Part shown: positions 34,819 to 46,165 of the stretch, in pieces
Numbering within the stretch: position 1 is the first letter of the stretch
Layout of the letters: every line of letters begins with the position of its first letter
Assembly (NCBI GenBank): GCA_028571685.1
Contig: CM053162.1
Location: forward strand, 12,342,001-12,406,000
Reading direction: 5' to 3'
Source: Heterohyrax brucei
Lineage: Eukaryota; Chordata; Mammalia; Hyracoidea; Procaviidae
Length of the DNA: 64,000 nucleotides
Made by a program: the position numbers and the translations under genes
The notes under the pieces: generated by a model
The model's input: the letters and a program-made list of their open reading frames with translations, nothing else
Databases searched by the model: none
Told to the model about the DNA's origin: nothing

Positions 34819-35284
34819 GTGGGAGGTAGAATGAGAGGACAGTGAGAGAACAATTTAGGCTCTCCTGGGAGAGGCAGTGGATGAGACAGTGTGAGAGGGT
34901 GTTTTCTGCCCCCTCCAAGGACTTTGCCTGCCCACTCCAGCCCACGATAGCAATCACTGTTTCCACTGAAGTCTCCATCACCCTATCTCTACCACCAATG
35001 AGGCACTCTAACCTTGACTGCCTTGTCCCATTGCTTTTATTTTTCTTTAGCTCATGCCTTCTTTGTACTTTGTCATAGGTATCTGTTCTGTCTCTCCAAT
35101 TAGACTGTAAATCCTTTAAAGGCTCAGGTAATATGGGTTCTTTGTGGTTTTCCAACATCATTACCACTTACATTAAGCACCTTGCTTCCCTCATCCACAA
35201 AAATAGGTATAATAACAGTACTTATGTGGGAGGGTTAATGTGAGGACTAAGTTAACATACACAGAGGGCCTAACTTGGAAGAAT
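34819..35284. other. FLI1 intron 1, unique block
   Basis: No gene. Part of 34950-35180 has the look of an old L2-type fragment (tagactgtaaatcctttaaa), but I cannot confirm it. Confidence 0.4.
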
Positions 35285-35405
35285 GTTGCCCAGAGATCTG
35301 TTCACTAGGATTTGAATTCTGGATCTGCCACTTGCTAGTTCTGTGACTAGGCAAGTTCTTTAATCTCTCTGTGCCATAGTATTCTTCTTTATAAACAATA
35401 GGCCA
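35285..35405 (+). mobile_element. MIR
   Basis: ctggatctgccacttgctag, tctgtgactaggcaagttct and ttaatctctctgtgccatag are the MIR core. Confidence 0.9.
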
Positions 35406-35439
35406 CCATGGCTACATGTCTGCAAGCTCTAGTATAGGA

Positions 35440-35535
35440 AAATCACTTTTGTTTGGGCCTCAGTTTTTTTATCTGTAACATAAAAGGACTGAACTAGATG
35501 ATCTCCAAAATCCACTCCAATGCTTCAATCCCAAA
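35440..35535 (+). mobile_element. MIR 3' half, second copy
   Basis: gggcctcagtttttttatct then gaactagatgatctccaaaa. It repeats the MIR end just after the first copy. Confidence 0.8.
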
Positions 35536-35669
35536 ATCTGTCGGTGGGGTGATCCAACAGCCCAGTTTAGGAGACAGTCCTGGTTTATGCTTGTCATTCC
35601 AGAAAATTCTTAAGATTGCCCCTTTATCCTGGTTTGGATGATACTTTACGTGGCTACACTATCTATAAG

Positions 35670-35868
35670 GTGCCCTGATGACAAAATGGTTAAGTGCCCA
35701 GCTGCTAACCAAAAGGCTAGTGGTACAAATCCACCAGCAGCTCTGCAGAAGAGAAGACCTGGCAGTCTGTTCCCATAGAGATTTCAAGATAGGAAGCCTG
35801 TTGGGTAGTTCTACTTTGTCATATAGACTTGCCACTGAGTAGATTCCAACTCAACAGCACGCAGTTAC
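35670..35868 (+). mobile_element. AfroSINE, long type
   Basis: gtgccctgatgacaaaatgg, cagctgctaaccaaaaggct and the tail gagtagattccaactcaaca. Confidence 0.9.
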
Positions 35869-37194
35869 AGCGTCTGTAAGTATACTCTGACTTTTCTGTG
35901 TACCTTAGCCTCATGAGCCCACTGACTGCATCCTTGCTGTCCCTTACAGAGAGGAGGAAAGGGGAACCGAGGACAGTTGCATCTGTATACAAGAAGCTAA
36001 GCACTCGCTAATCTTGGAGCTCGGACTCCACCTCCAGTCCACAGTTGGCCTCTCAGCTGGCAGCCGCCCTTGGAGCAGAGTCACCTACTGGGTTGGCCTT
36101 CATCCTTGTTTGACTTGAATGCCAAATCTAGGCAGGCTGGCACGGGGACCTCCTGTCTCTCAGCATCCATCTATGGAGAAGCAGATATTTTGTGAACAAG
36201 TCCTGCGATGGCAGTCCAAGGAAAACATCTCAGTGGGATTCCAGGGAGATATTTTCTTTGTCAATCTCAGTAAAGCTATTTCAATGGAAAACCCAGCTGA
36301 AACCCACTGACAGTTGCCCACGGGGTTGAGACTGATTTAGTTACTTCTAAAGGGCCTTAGTGTTCTACTCTTGAAGGCTTCCGGAGGTATCAGCCTTGCT
36401 TAGCAGGAGCCATGTTGTCTGTCTGTCTGTCTCAAAGACACGTGTCAAATGGTGGAGAGGCTTAATGCCTAACATTCCAAAAACTTATGTGAAATGGAAA
36501 ACTAATATTCCCAAATGAGGATGTCCTGAGGAGATGTTCCAAACCTCATCAAGAAGCCCACTTTGCTCCTTTTTCCTACTCAGTTCCATTTACTTAATGA
36601 CCTAGTATCAAAGGCTTCTAAGTTCTTAGGCTGCTACCCTTGTTTGGTTTTCTGCATAACTGAGATCTCCGGTGTTCATGACGGGGTTGGCGATTTTCAC
36701 GAGAAGTCCTAGGAAGGGCCAAAGTCAATGACGCTGAGCTCCCCCACCCTGCCCCAGCCAGAAAGCTGAAGGAGCAAAATGCCCAGAGGAAGCGACATGG
36801 CCTCCTTACTTCTAATCTTAAATCAAGAAAGTTTTCGAGTCTAACATCAGAATCAATGACTTTCAAAAAGCGTGAAAGATTTGGAAAACAAACAATAAAA
36901 GCATGCTCTTCATCTGCAGTCTTAAGATAAAACCTGAATTAAGAGAAAAAAAATTGTACCTAAGTTTATTATTTTCTACATAGAAAAAAGTTGAAATCTT
37001 TGATTCAGTCATCCAGTGGAGTGCTAGCCAAAAGACTTTTTCTTGATAATGGAAATGTTGTATAATCTATGAGATACAGTACACATGTGGCTATTGAAAG
37101 GCAGCTAGTGTGACAGAGGAACCGAATTTTAACTTTATTTAATTTTATCAAACTTAAATGGCCACATGTGACTAAAAGGAAGAAGAAGAATAGT
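35869..37194. other. Repeat-free intron 1 block, possible conserved element
   Basis: Over 1.3 kb without a recognised repeat, unusual for this window. A CTGT tetramer run (ctgtctgtctgtctgtctc) sits at about 36417-36435. CpG dinucleotides cluster at 36670-36710 (gtgttcatgacggggttggc). No coding motif. Confidence 0.4.
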
Positions 37195-37388
37195 AATAAT
37201 TGCCATGGAGTGGCTTCCAAATCATAGTGTCTCCACATGTGTCAGAATAGACTTGTGCTCCATAGGTTTTCAACGACTGATTTTTTTGGAATTACATCAC
37301 TGAGGCTCTTTTTCAAATGCCTCTGAGTGGACTGTAGTCATCCACATTTTCATTAACTGCTGAGTGTGTTGCCTCATCTGGGGACTCC
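37195..37388 (-). mobile_element. AfroSINE, B type
   Basis: attgccatggagtggcttcc, ttttcaacgactgatttttt and tgccTCTGAGTGGACTG. Confidence 0.85.
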
Positions 37389-37511
37389 CACTTGTGACTG
37401 ATGGCTAGCACAGGCTCTGGGCACTTGTGTTGGTGTCTAAACTACATGTCAGTCAAAACACACAGAGACCACTTTACATATTTCTTGAACATATTCTATC
37501 CCACGGGGTCA

Positions 37512-37727
37512 AGGAACCCCACTAGAGCAGTGGTTAAGCACTTGACTGCTAACCAGAAGGTTGGTGGTTTGAACCCTCCAGCCACTCTACAGAAGAAAGA
37601 TGTATCAGTCTGCTTCCATAAAGATTACAGCCTTGAAAAACCAATGATAGAGTTCTATTCTACGCTACAGAGTCACTAGGAGTCATAATCAACTTAGTGG
37701 CAATGCGTTTGGCTTGGTTTTTACATC
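37512..37727 (+). mobile_element. AfroSINE, long type
   Basis: aggaaccccactagagcagt, ctgcttccataaagattaca and the tail cataatcaacttagtggcaa. Confidence 0.93.
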
Positions 37728-37784
37728 ATGGGGTCATGAAAACTATGTTGAGAAAAGAACATTAATTCATGGATGCAGCAGTTA

Positions 37785-37870
37785 TTCACTTACCAGCTAT
37801 TTATTAAACATCTGCTATGTGCCAGGCACTACAATGGAAGTCGGGGATATGTCAGAACAAAAATGATACC
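37785..37870 (+). mobile_element. MIR-type remnant
   Basis: aacatctgctatgtgccagg then cactacaatggaagtcgggg is the common MIR/MIR3 head phrase. Confidence 0.75.
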
Positions 37871-38039
37871 ACAGAGTTAACAACATTTGCTGATTACTAC
37901 AAAATTAGAAGATTTTCAGACATTTTACCCACCTCTGATCTGAACACTCCTCCAAAGTGAAGTAGGTATTTGACAGACCTGATGATTATTTTGTGAGTAC
38001 TAATGGCCATCCTGGACAGGTAAGTAAAATCAAAAGAAC

Positions 38040-38071
38040 AAACCCACTGCCATCAAGGCAATGACAACCGT
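38040..38071 (-). mobile_element. AfroSINE tail scrap
   Basis: aacccactgccatcaaggca is the complement of a SINE tail. The next plus-strand copy begins immediately after it. Confidence 0.6.
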
Positions 38072-38225
38072 AGGAAACCCTAGTGGCTTAGTGGTTAAGC
38101 ACTACGGATGTTAACCAAAAGGTTGGCAGTTCAAATCTACCAGATGCTCCCTGGAAACTCTATGGGCCAGTTCTTCTCTGTCCTATAGGGTTGCTATCAG
38201 TTGAATCCACTTGAAGACAGTGGGA
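38072..38225 (+). mobile_element. AfroSINE, short type
   Basis: ggaaaccctagtggcttagt, ggttggcagttcaaatctac and atagggttgctatcagttga. One of the better preserved copies. Confidence 0.95.
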
Positions 38226-39444
38226 CATGTAAGTAGCCACTCCAAATATGCCGTACAAACAGGCTGTGCTCACAGGTAGAAAGGGTGAAGGTAGGAAAAG
38301 GAGCAGACAGGACCTGAATGAAAATACAGAGAGAATTACAGTATGTTGGGAAAATTAGATTAAATGAGAGCACAGTCCTTGAAAGATCTTTGTCAAGTAT
38401 AAGACATTTACCAATTAAAGCAACAGACTGCAGATTTAACTGGGCATTCATTCAGTAATTTGAAGCAATGGCTCCCCTAGCCACCCTAAAGTCATCATCT
38501 GACCCATTGCCTCACAGACATGGACTGGACATGAAGAGATGGCAAAATCAACTGACAAGGCTGGGTGGGGGCGGGGTGTTCTGAGTGTGGAGAGCTATGA
38601 GCTGAACAGGCCTGTGGCTAAAGGGCAACACACTGACATGCGCTGGTTGTTCACAGTGCACACCGAGGTACCTTCCCGGGCACAACTAGTGAGCTAGAAC
38701 TGCAGGTAAATGTTGCATCCAGCCTTCTACGGAGTAGACAGCAGGCAGAAAAGGGGAGTAGAGACTCACCTCCAGCAAAGGCATGTTCCTAACTGTCCAG
38801 CTTCTGTGAAATGTGGCAAGACGACCCTCCCTGTGGGTCAGGAAACCATCATCTGTACATCAGCAGCTCTGGAGTGTTTTGGAAGACATGTGGGAACACC
38901 CTGCAGTAAGATCAGCCAGCTGGACCAGCCAGAACCCAAACTCCTCAAACTCAGTTTCTCAAGCCCTGGAGCCACCGAAGCAGAGTGGACCTGATGGGAA
39001 TTAGTGAGATAGACTGAGTTTTCACCGAGAGCTCACAGATTGTGAACTCTTATCCCCTGACGTATTTTTGCTGCTTCTTAAATAGTAAGGCCTCAGGAGA
39101 GTAGCAGCTTTAATTCACACAGCCTGGGGGCTCTGGTATGCCTTTTCCCCTTTGGGTTAACAACATATTTGCAAGAAAACAAGATCCCTGCTGCTGCACA
39201 TTCTGTCCACCTCTCTGTTCATCCCATTCCCATCCCTCCCAAGTAACCCCTCACTGAATGACCACCAGCCTCCTCTGAGGGGAAGATCATGTAACACTAA
39301 TCCTTCTGGGCCCCCAACATTGTCAACATCTGAGTGATCTAACTGAGAAGGGTTCTTCTGAAACATTTACTGTTGTGACTCACAGGCATTACTGGACTAC
39401 AGTTACAGGGGAGTTTCCCTCTCCTGCCCAGAAGAATAAACCAC
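38226..39444. other. FLI1 intron 1, unique block
   Basis: No gene or named repeat. It holds a 94-codon plus-strand frame (38710-38994) without known motifs. Confidence 0.5.
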
Positions 39445-39598
39445 CTGCTTACCACCATTGAGTCAATTCTTCACAGTGACACAACTGGATACAGTGAAAC
39501 TGCCCCATGGGATTTCCGAAGAGCACCTGGTAGATTCAAACTGCCAATCTTTGATTAACAGGCGCAGCACTTAACCACTACACCACCAGGGTTTCTGC
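39445..39598 (-). mobile_element. AfroSINE, short type
   Basis: ccaccattgagtcaattctt, aactgccccatgggatttcc and ccactacaccaccagggttt. Confidence 0.95.
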
Positions 39599-39721
39599 CC
39601 AGCAAATTAGTTGTCCTAATTACTCTTAAATTTCAACTAAGGTTAAAATATTTTTATTCTTCACACATACAGAAAACTAACTTGGGCAACAGGGGAAAAG
39701 GGGGTGGGGGAGAAAAGTAGA

Positions 39722-39910
39722 CTAGTTGCCATCAAGTCAATGATGACTCCTTGTGTGTCAAAGTAGAAGTGTACTCCACAGGGTTTCCACTGACTGATTT
39801 TTCAGAACTAAATCACCAGGCCTTTCTTCCAAAGCACCTCAGGGTGGACTTGAATGTCCAACATTTTAGCTTGCAGCCAGTTAACCATCTGCATCACACA
39901 GGACTTTGGA
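39722..39910 (-). mobile_element. AfroSINE, B type
   Basis: tagttgccatcaagtcaatg, actgatttttcagaactaaa and tcaccaggcctttcttccaa. Confidence 0.93.
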
Positions 39911-40004
39911 TGGAGGCTAAAATCGGAGCCAAGGTCAGTCCAGCATAAGGTAAATGAGGTGGACCTTATTTACGGGATCTTGATTTTTGACAGATACTTT
40001 AACA

Positions 40005-40197
40005 ACTGTTGTAGCAGTTACACACTGGACTGATAACTGAAAGGTTGATGGTTTCAACTCACCAGTTCTCTGCAAAAGAAAGATGTTACAGTTTGCTTCC
40101 ATAAGAAAATGCTATGAGTCAGCTCAGTTCTGTCCTCTAGTGTAGCTATGAGTCTAGATGGACTTGTCAGCAAGGTTTGCTGAGTTTGGTTTTTTGA
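40005..40197 (+). mobile_element. AfroSINE, long type
   Basis: tgataactgaaaggttgatg, gtttgcttccataagaaaat and the tail gctgagtttggttttttgac. Confidence 0.85.
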
Positions 40198-41340
40198 CAA
40201 ATCAACACTGTTCAGGATTTTCTCTGACTAAGGTACAGGGCTTCTAAGAGCTACTGCTTCTGCAAGCGCCAAAAGGAGAAACAGATACAGAAAAACGTGC
40301 TGTTTTTAGACATCTTATTGAAACAACAGGGCTACACTTTTCAGGTCTCCTAGGAGCACACCGTTCAGTTCCAAGACAATGTGACTAGCTCTCCCTCTGT
40401 GCGCCCACACATGCTAATTCCTGAACGTCTCATTCAGTACATTTACTTCCATATGCAACTTCTCTCCGACCCCAATTTCAGCCATAAGTTGCCTCAGAAG
40501 ATGGCTCTGTGCTCTTGCGGGGCACAGACATAGGCAGACACTGGCAACAAGGAGGCATCGCTTCCCTCCTCAGATCAGGGTAAGTCAATAAAGGCCCACA
40601 GGTCCCCTCACTGATGGGGACGAGGCCCAGCTGGGAGAGTCTGGCCAGGCCTGATGTGGCTCAGACTGGGCCCTTTACTCCTGCAGCAAGAGGAAAATCC
40701 TGTCAAAATGGCTTAACGATCTTCTAATATTTCCATGCAATTAAGGCCACATCTGTCTCCCAGGCCCCATACTCCTTGCTGGTGCACAGACATGAACCAA
40801 ACAGTCTGTCTTGTCGATCTGGAAGGCAACAAAGAGCTCCATTCATAACCGGGGCCACTTTCACCCATTTTTTTTTCAAAGTAAAATAGAGTTTTCACTT
40901 TGAGAATAACCCGTGTGGCAAGCAAGCAATGGATTTTCCCCCCTAATAAATCAAATTCAACAGTCTAATAAAACGCTGGCCCCCTCGCCCTCCACTCCCT
41001 CTTGCCCTCTCCACTGTCCCAGTCTCCTGCCAACTCAACAATCTCTTTGAATTAGAGAGCTGCACACCCAAGGGAGGGCAGGGAAGGTGGGCTGGAGTGG
41101 AAGAAACTCCTTCTAAGGTGTAACCATCCCATTGGCAGATTAAGGACAGGGATGGGGTGCCATAGGTTGTGTGTCTTCCTTTCACTCTGTTTACCTACTT
41201 TTTCAGACTTTTTGGGTACGTTTCATAATACTCCTTTTCTTCTCTTGTACTCCCTGCCCCGATAGCCATCCCCAAACCTTCAGCAAGCCCCTGCTTTCTT
41301 CTTCTGCTCTGGGAAGAGCTCTACAGGATGAAGCAGGCTT
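40198..41340. other. Repeat-free intron 1 block
   Basis: No recognised repeat over more than 1.1 kb. No coding motif. A CTC-rich pyrimidine stretch lies at about 40980-41020. It may hold conserved non-coding sequence. Confidence 0.4.
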
Positions 41341-41560
41341 TGGGCCACACCTGCAGCCAGAGGCGCGCAGGCGCACTTGCCTCCTGTCAGAACAGGCTGA
41401 GAGATCTCCCATGTCTTTGAAGCCTTCAGAGAGTGAGTTTGCAGGAGATAAGTGCTGATAAACATCGGGCTTGATGCTTATCCGCAGCAAGCATAATCTT
41501 TTGAGGTTCTCTCTGCACTCGCAGCCTGTACAGAGTCTAATCAGCAAACAGAAGGGAAAA
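41341..41560. promoter_or_regulatory. Candidate enhancer with three GATA sites
   Basis: AGATAAG (41446-41452), CTGATAA (41455-41461) and GCTTATC (41476-41482) lie within 37 bp, with E-box motifs CACCTG (about 41348) and CACTTG (about 41374) just to the left. The block is repeat-free. FLI1 is a known partner of GATA factors in blood cells, so a GATA-bound intron 1 enhancer is plausible. No functional proof in the sequence. Confidence 0.4.
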
Positions 41561-41599
41561 TGCAAAACCAAGCAGTATTTGCTTTTGCCCTTTCTTCTT

Positions 41600-41622
41600 C
41601 TTTTTTGTTTTGTTTTGTTTTG
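41600..41622 (+). repeat. TTTTG short repeat
   Basis: About four copies of a TTTTG unit (ttttgttttgttttgttttg). Confidence 0.9.
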
Positions 41623-41864
41623 AGCTCTACACTGAAAAGCACGACAGAGAGACTATATGTAATACAGGGGAATCCACAGCAGAAACGCAGCTCTGGGTTT
41701 TGGCTTTGTTGAACTTTTTTGTTCCGATATCAGCAGAGGACATATTTTCAGTCTTCGGCATGAGAGAATGAACAGGGCACCGATAACAATTACAATGGGC
41801 ATATAGCTTTCTTTTCTCCCCTAAAGTTTCACAGGCAGTGTTATTTCATCCTAGTGACTACTTT

Positions 41865-41960
41865 CTAAAGCACATAGGACAGATGATAGTACTATCCCTG
41901 TCTTACAAGTAAAGAAATTGAGGAGCCAGAAGTAAAAGCAGAGCTTTGTGGCTAGCAAAC
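41865..41960 (+). mobile_element. MIR-type remnant
   Basis: gatgatagtactatccctgt then aagaaattgaggagccagaa fits the MIR 3' half. Confidence 0.7.
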
Positions 41961-42004
41961 TGGGTTCTGTTCACTCTGTCACAGGCTGAAGCTCAGCAGC
42001 TAGC

Positions 42005-42115
42005 ACCAAACCAAAACCAAACACATCACTGCAGAATTGATTCCAACTCATGGTGATCCCATGTGCTGCAGAGCAGAACTTCACTCCATGATATTTCCTT
42101 GGCTGTGGCCTTTTG
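42005..42115 (-). mobile_element. AfroSINE, partial
   Basis: aaaccaaacacatcactgca, gattccaactcatggtgatc and gctgcagagcagaacttcac. Confidence 0.85.
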
Positions 42116-42340
42116 AAAACAGCTCACCGAGCTGTGCCTCTGGGTGCACTGGGACTGCCAACCTCTTTGTTCCACTCAAGCGCCTCACTGTTAATGTTCC
42201 CCAGTGACTTCCAGCAGGTAGAAGACATTCAGAAGTTGGAAGGGTCTTGGACCCATGCACTTGGAAGTACTTGGAAAGTTTGGGCAGCAAAAGCATGGAG
42301 TGGGGCTCTAACCCAGCATGGCTGGAGAACTGCAGGTGGC

Positions 42341-42919
42341 TGTTACGGATTGAATTGTGTGTCCCAAATATGTGTGTAAATCCTAGGCTCTGTGCCTGCT
42401 TTCATAATCCTTTTGAGGAGTGGGTTATCTTTGCTATGTTACTGAGTCAGGATTACTATAGAGTGTATCTTGAGTAAGTCTCTTTTCAGACATGAAAGAT
42501 TAAACAAGTGAACAGAGCAGAGGTGGGAGAAGACAGATGCCAAGCCACATGAAGATCACCCAGGAGCAGAGGCTCAAAGAGAAAAAGACTTTCCTCCAGA
42601 GCCAATAGAGAGGGAAAGCCTTCCCCTAGAGCCAAAACCAAACCCACAGCTGTCAAGTTGATTCCAGCTCATAGTGACCCCACAGGACAGAGTAGAAATG
42701 CCCCCACAGAGTTTCTGAGGAGTGCCTGATGGATTCCAACTGCTGACCTTTTGATCAGTAGCCACAGCACTTAACCACTACGCCACCAGGGTCTCATCCC
42801 CCAGAGCTAGCATCTTGAATTCATACTTCTAAGCTACTAAACCATGAGAAAATAAATATGTTTGTTAAAGCCACCCACTTGTGGTATTTCTGTTATAGTA
42901 GCACCAGATAATTAAGACA
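42341..42919 (+). mobile_element. Solo LTR, MaLR-like, second copy
   Basis: Begins tgttacggattgaattgtgt and ends agcaccagataattaagaca, the TG...CA form of an LTR, with the same 3' motif (ttgtggtatttctgttatag) as 6776-7442. Contains an AfroSINE (42640-42798). I could not see a clean 5 bp duplication at the borders. No viral genes are attached. Confidence 0.8.
42640..42798 (-). mobile_element. AfroSINE within the LTR
   Basis: acagctgtcaagttgattcc, agctcatagtgaccccacag and cttaaccactacgccaccag. Well preserved. Confidence 0.96.
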
Positions 42920-42924
42920 GAGAC

Positions 42925-43080
42925 ACCACGCTTACAGAGTAGAACAGTTCCATAGGGTTTTCAGCCTTTCAGAAACACATCACCAGGCCTATTTTCTGAA
43001 GCATCTCTGGGTGGGTTCAAACTGCCATCCTTTTGGCTACTAGTAGAGTACTTAACTGTTTGTGCTACCTTGGGACTCCT
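42925..43080 (-). mobile_element. AfroSINE, B type, partial
   Basis: acagagtagaacagttccat, gaaacacatcaccaggccta and cttttggctactagtagagt. Confidence 0.9.
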
Positions 43081-43792
43081 TTAAATGCACTAGTTACAGT
43101 CTTAGTTATGCTACATTTCTTAGCATGGGGTACTAGCAATGAACAAATATTCAGGATGTTGTATAGCATCCAAAGAGGACAGAGCCAAGGAGCACAGATC
43201 AGACTTTGATCCACCACTACCAGACCTTGGGGCTTGGGTAGGGATTGCTTCTGAGTTTCTGTTTTCTCTTCTGTGAGATGAGATCATGAGTGGGATGAGA
43301 TGGCACGTAGGTAGAGGGTAGTGGTGCAAGGATGAGAACACGATGGAATGTGTTTGCTTCTCCATGAATGTACTCTCCAAAAACTATACAACAAAAAAAT
43401 TAAGATAAAACATGGACATGACGTGGTAGGACTGAGATGAAGGGCATGACGATAGAAGCCAGCCATGCTGTCCCCTACCAGCTCTAAAGTTCCATGGTGC
43501 TGATCTAGGAATCTTTGACTCAGAAACTATCCACAGTCATGCTGCAACCATAAGGATAATGAGTTATTTCCACACAAGTTTTTATTAAGCAATTCTATTC
43601 TTAATTGCCAAGCTCTCAGTGTTATACACATAAGAGTCCCCAAGCTTTCATCTGCACTTGAATACAAGGTAAACTTTACATACTCACACACACACACACA
43701 AAGTAACATTACAGCAAAAATAACTAAAAGTCAGCCTAAAAGTTACCTCAGGGAAAGGGTGATTTATCATTTGAATGATCCAGCTTAGGAAC
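43081..43792. other. FLI1 intron 1, unique block
   Basis: No gene. A short CA repeat lies at about 43684-43700. Confidence 0.55.
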
Positions 43793-43794
43793 AA

Positions 43795-43998
43795 CCAGTC
43801 CCTGGTTGGTGCAAATGGTTCAAGTGCTCACCTGCCCGCCAAAAGGTTGAAGGCTTGAGTGCACCCAGAGGGTGCCTTGGAAGAAAGTTCTGGCTATTTC
43901 AGAAAATATCAGCCATTGAAAACCCAGTGGAGCACAGCTATACTCTGACACACATGGGGCCACCATGAGTGAGGATCCATTCAACAGTGTTATTTATA
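43795..43998 (+). mobile_element. AfroSINE, B type
   Basis: cagtccctggttggtgcaaa, gaaaatatcagccattgaaa and acacatggggccaccatgag. Confidence 0.93.
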
Positions 43999-45086
43999 CC
44001 ACTAAAAATAAAATTTAAAAGATAGAGGAAAGGAAAGAGAAACTATTAGTCTTAGATGCTTTCATGGTTTATAAATAGGAGACTAGACTAAATTCTTGCT
44101 CAGGTTTCTTTCAAGTTTTAAGACTCTCTGACCCTAGAGAGAAGCACTGTTTTGCAGAGAGCTAGTGCATGGGTGTGGGGGAGGCCACTTACAGTGACCC
44201 TAATCATGCTATGTCTGTTTCTAGCATGAGTCGCATTTAAGTCTGCACTGTTGTAGCACTGTGCCTCTACAGCTTGTGTTTTCAGCCACCAGGGAATGAT
44301 GTCCCGAAAACAGGGTCAAGGTGGAGCAGAGTGACCAGCTACCTTACAGGTAAGGCAATGGAACTAAGCTGGCCCCGTGACCATCTGTCCAACTCTGTTC
44401 TGTAATCGGAGGCCTTTCCTTTATCTCACTGCGCATCCACACCTTCACTCCATGGCGTGAATGGCAGTCAATGAATTCAGTGAGAAAAGAGCCTTCCAAG
44501 TCCCTGCCCATGGAAGAGTTAAATCTACTATAGAAATATGCCTCAAGCTCAGAAATATACCCATACCCTTTTACATACCCACATAAATTCTTTTGAAACT
44601 ATCTGATTAGGTTTGGGGAAGGAAGGCTGGGCATTCTCATTTGGTTGGTACAGTGTAGAATGCAGAATGCAGAGGGCTAAGTCAGGCTCCACTCCCAGGT
44701 ACAAGGAGTCTTCATCTTGTTCATGGTCTCCACACATACCTGCATACTCACAGATACATACAAATTACGGTGCATTTTGAAAACATCTAAAAGCCACACT
44801 ACAGATATCTAATTTATGCAAATATTATTATAGTAGCAGAATATTTGAACACAAATGAAGGAGTAGTTGCTTTATCTTTTCTAGAATCTGAAAATAACCA
44901 TTCTTTCTAATTTTCCATTGATCATACGTAGTGTATTTCCTGCTCATTTTCTTTGAAAAGCAGCTAGCAGTAAACAATGCAGATTAGTAGTAGACTAGTA
45001 GCAGTAAGCTTCTGTTGTGAGGTAGTTTAATTACAGTGGGCTTGGAGCTATGCCTGTTGTCCTCTGGGTCTGTGTGAAATGAAGGT
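43999..45086. other. FLI1 intron 1, unique block
   Basis: No gene or named repeat recognised. Confidence 0.55.
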
Positions 45087-45180
45087 TCTCAGGTACCTAG
45101 TCAAGAGATCTTTCCAGGTTCCTAGTCAAGAAATTTAAGTTCCTAGTCAAGAGATTTCTATAGGTCCTAGTCAAGAAATC
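45087..45180 (+). repeat. Four-copy minisatellite, unit ~21-25 bp
   Basis: The core cctagtcaaga occurs four times, each with an AG or AA-type end and a short T-rich spacer (ggtacctagtcaagagatc, ggttcctagtcaagaaattt, agttcctagtcaagagattt, aggtcctagtcaagaaatct). Confidence 0.92.
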
Positions 45181-46034
45181 TCATCAGACTCCCACATTCT
45201 CAACCTATGTTGCCCAAGTGACAAAACAAGGCAGTGTATCAAGTCACCAGTTAGAATTTCCAAGAGTAATAAGACTTCTATAGGTACATTTCTTAATTAT
45301 GACCTCAAAGGTTTCAGAATCCAGAGTACTAATTCTGCCATCAAAAGTTGTAGCTTATAAATACTCATTATCCCTTTCACTGGAAGTCTCCAGAATGGAA
45401 GTTTCCTGAATGTCAGAGTTAACTACCTGGTCTTCTTTTTATTTCTAGCTAATTACTTTGCATATTATGAAGTGAATGTATACAGCTGACCAGAATGGAA
45501 AGCAAAGAATGATGCGTTTATGCTGGGTGGGGGCTGAGGACAGTTGTATGTTCAGCTCAAACAGCTTTTATTTCCTGTGTAGGGGGGTGGGTAAAGGTTT
45601 AAACAGGAAAGTCTCAATGCTGAATTAGATAGATAGCCTCATGGATGATGCCTAAGGCACCAAGATTCAGCTTCTTGATCAGATGGAGGGTGGGGATCAG
45701 CTCCCTGAAAATTAGAACCAAACAGTATTGTAGGAAGGATACCATTTGCTTAGAATTCTTCAAACCTTACAAATGAGAAGTTCATTTCTATCTCTCAGTA
45801 CAACTGATAGCCACTATCATATCTGTGTTATTGCAGAGGAATATAAGAATACAGCAATGTGCCAGAAGAAGTCCTGGATTGCTTTAATTGTAACACTTGG
45901 GTCAGTCTTCATCTTGCTTTCATTAATGGAAAGGAAAGAGACATATTTTTCCAGATTTATCTCTTTTCAACCACTATTAGAGCAACAACAACTATAATAA
46001 TAATTCAAATCTGTAGACCATTTTTAGTTTGACA
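45181..46034. other. FLI1 intron 1, unique block
   Basis: No gene or named repeat. AGATAGATAG occurs at about 45627-45636. Confidence 0.5.
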
Positions 46035-46165
46035 CTTGTCTTAAAAGCAGCTTTCCTATGATTACAATCTTATTTAATCTTTACAATAAGTTGAAGAAGT
46101 AGGTACTATTATTCTCCTCTTTTATTGATGAAGACATTAAGGTTCAAGTAGAAAACTAAAGATGT
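46035..46165 (+). mobile_element. MIR-type remnant
   Basis: cttatttaatctttacaata, aggtactattattctcctct and gacattaaggttcaagtaga. Confidence 0.75.

Noticed and set aside
34754-35167. 137-codon minus-strand frame
   Set aside because: It partly overlaps an AfroSINE tail and has no recognisable domain.
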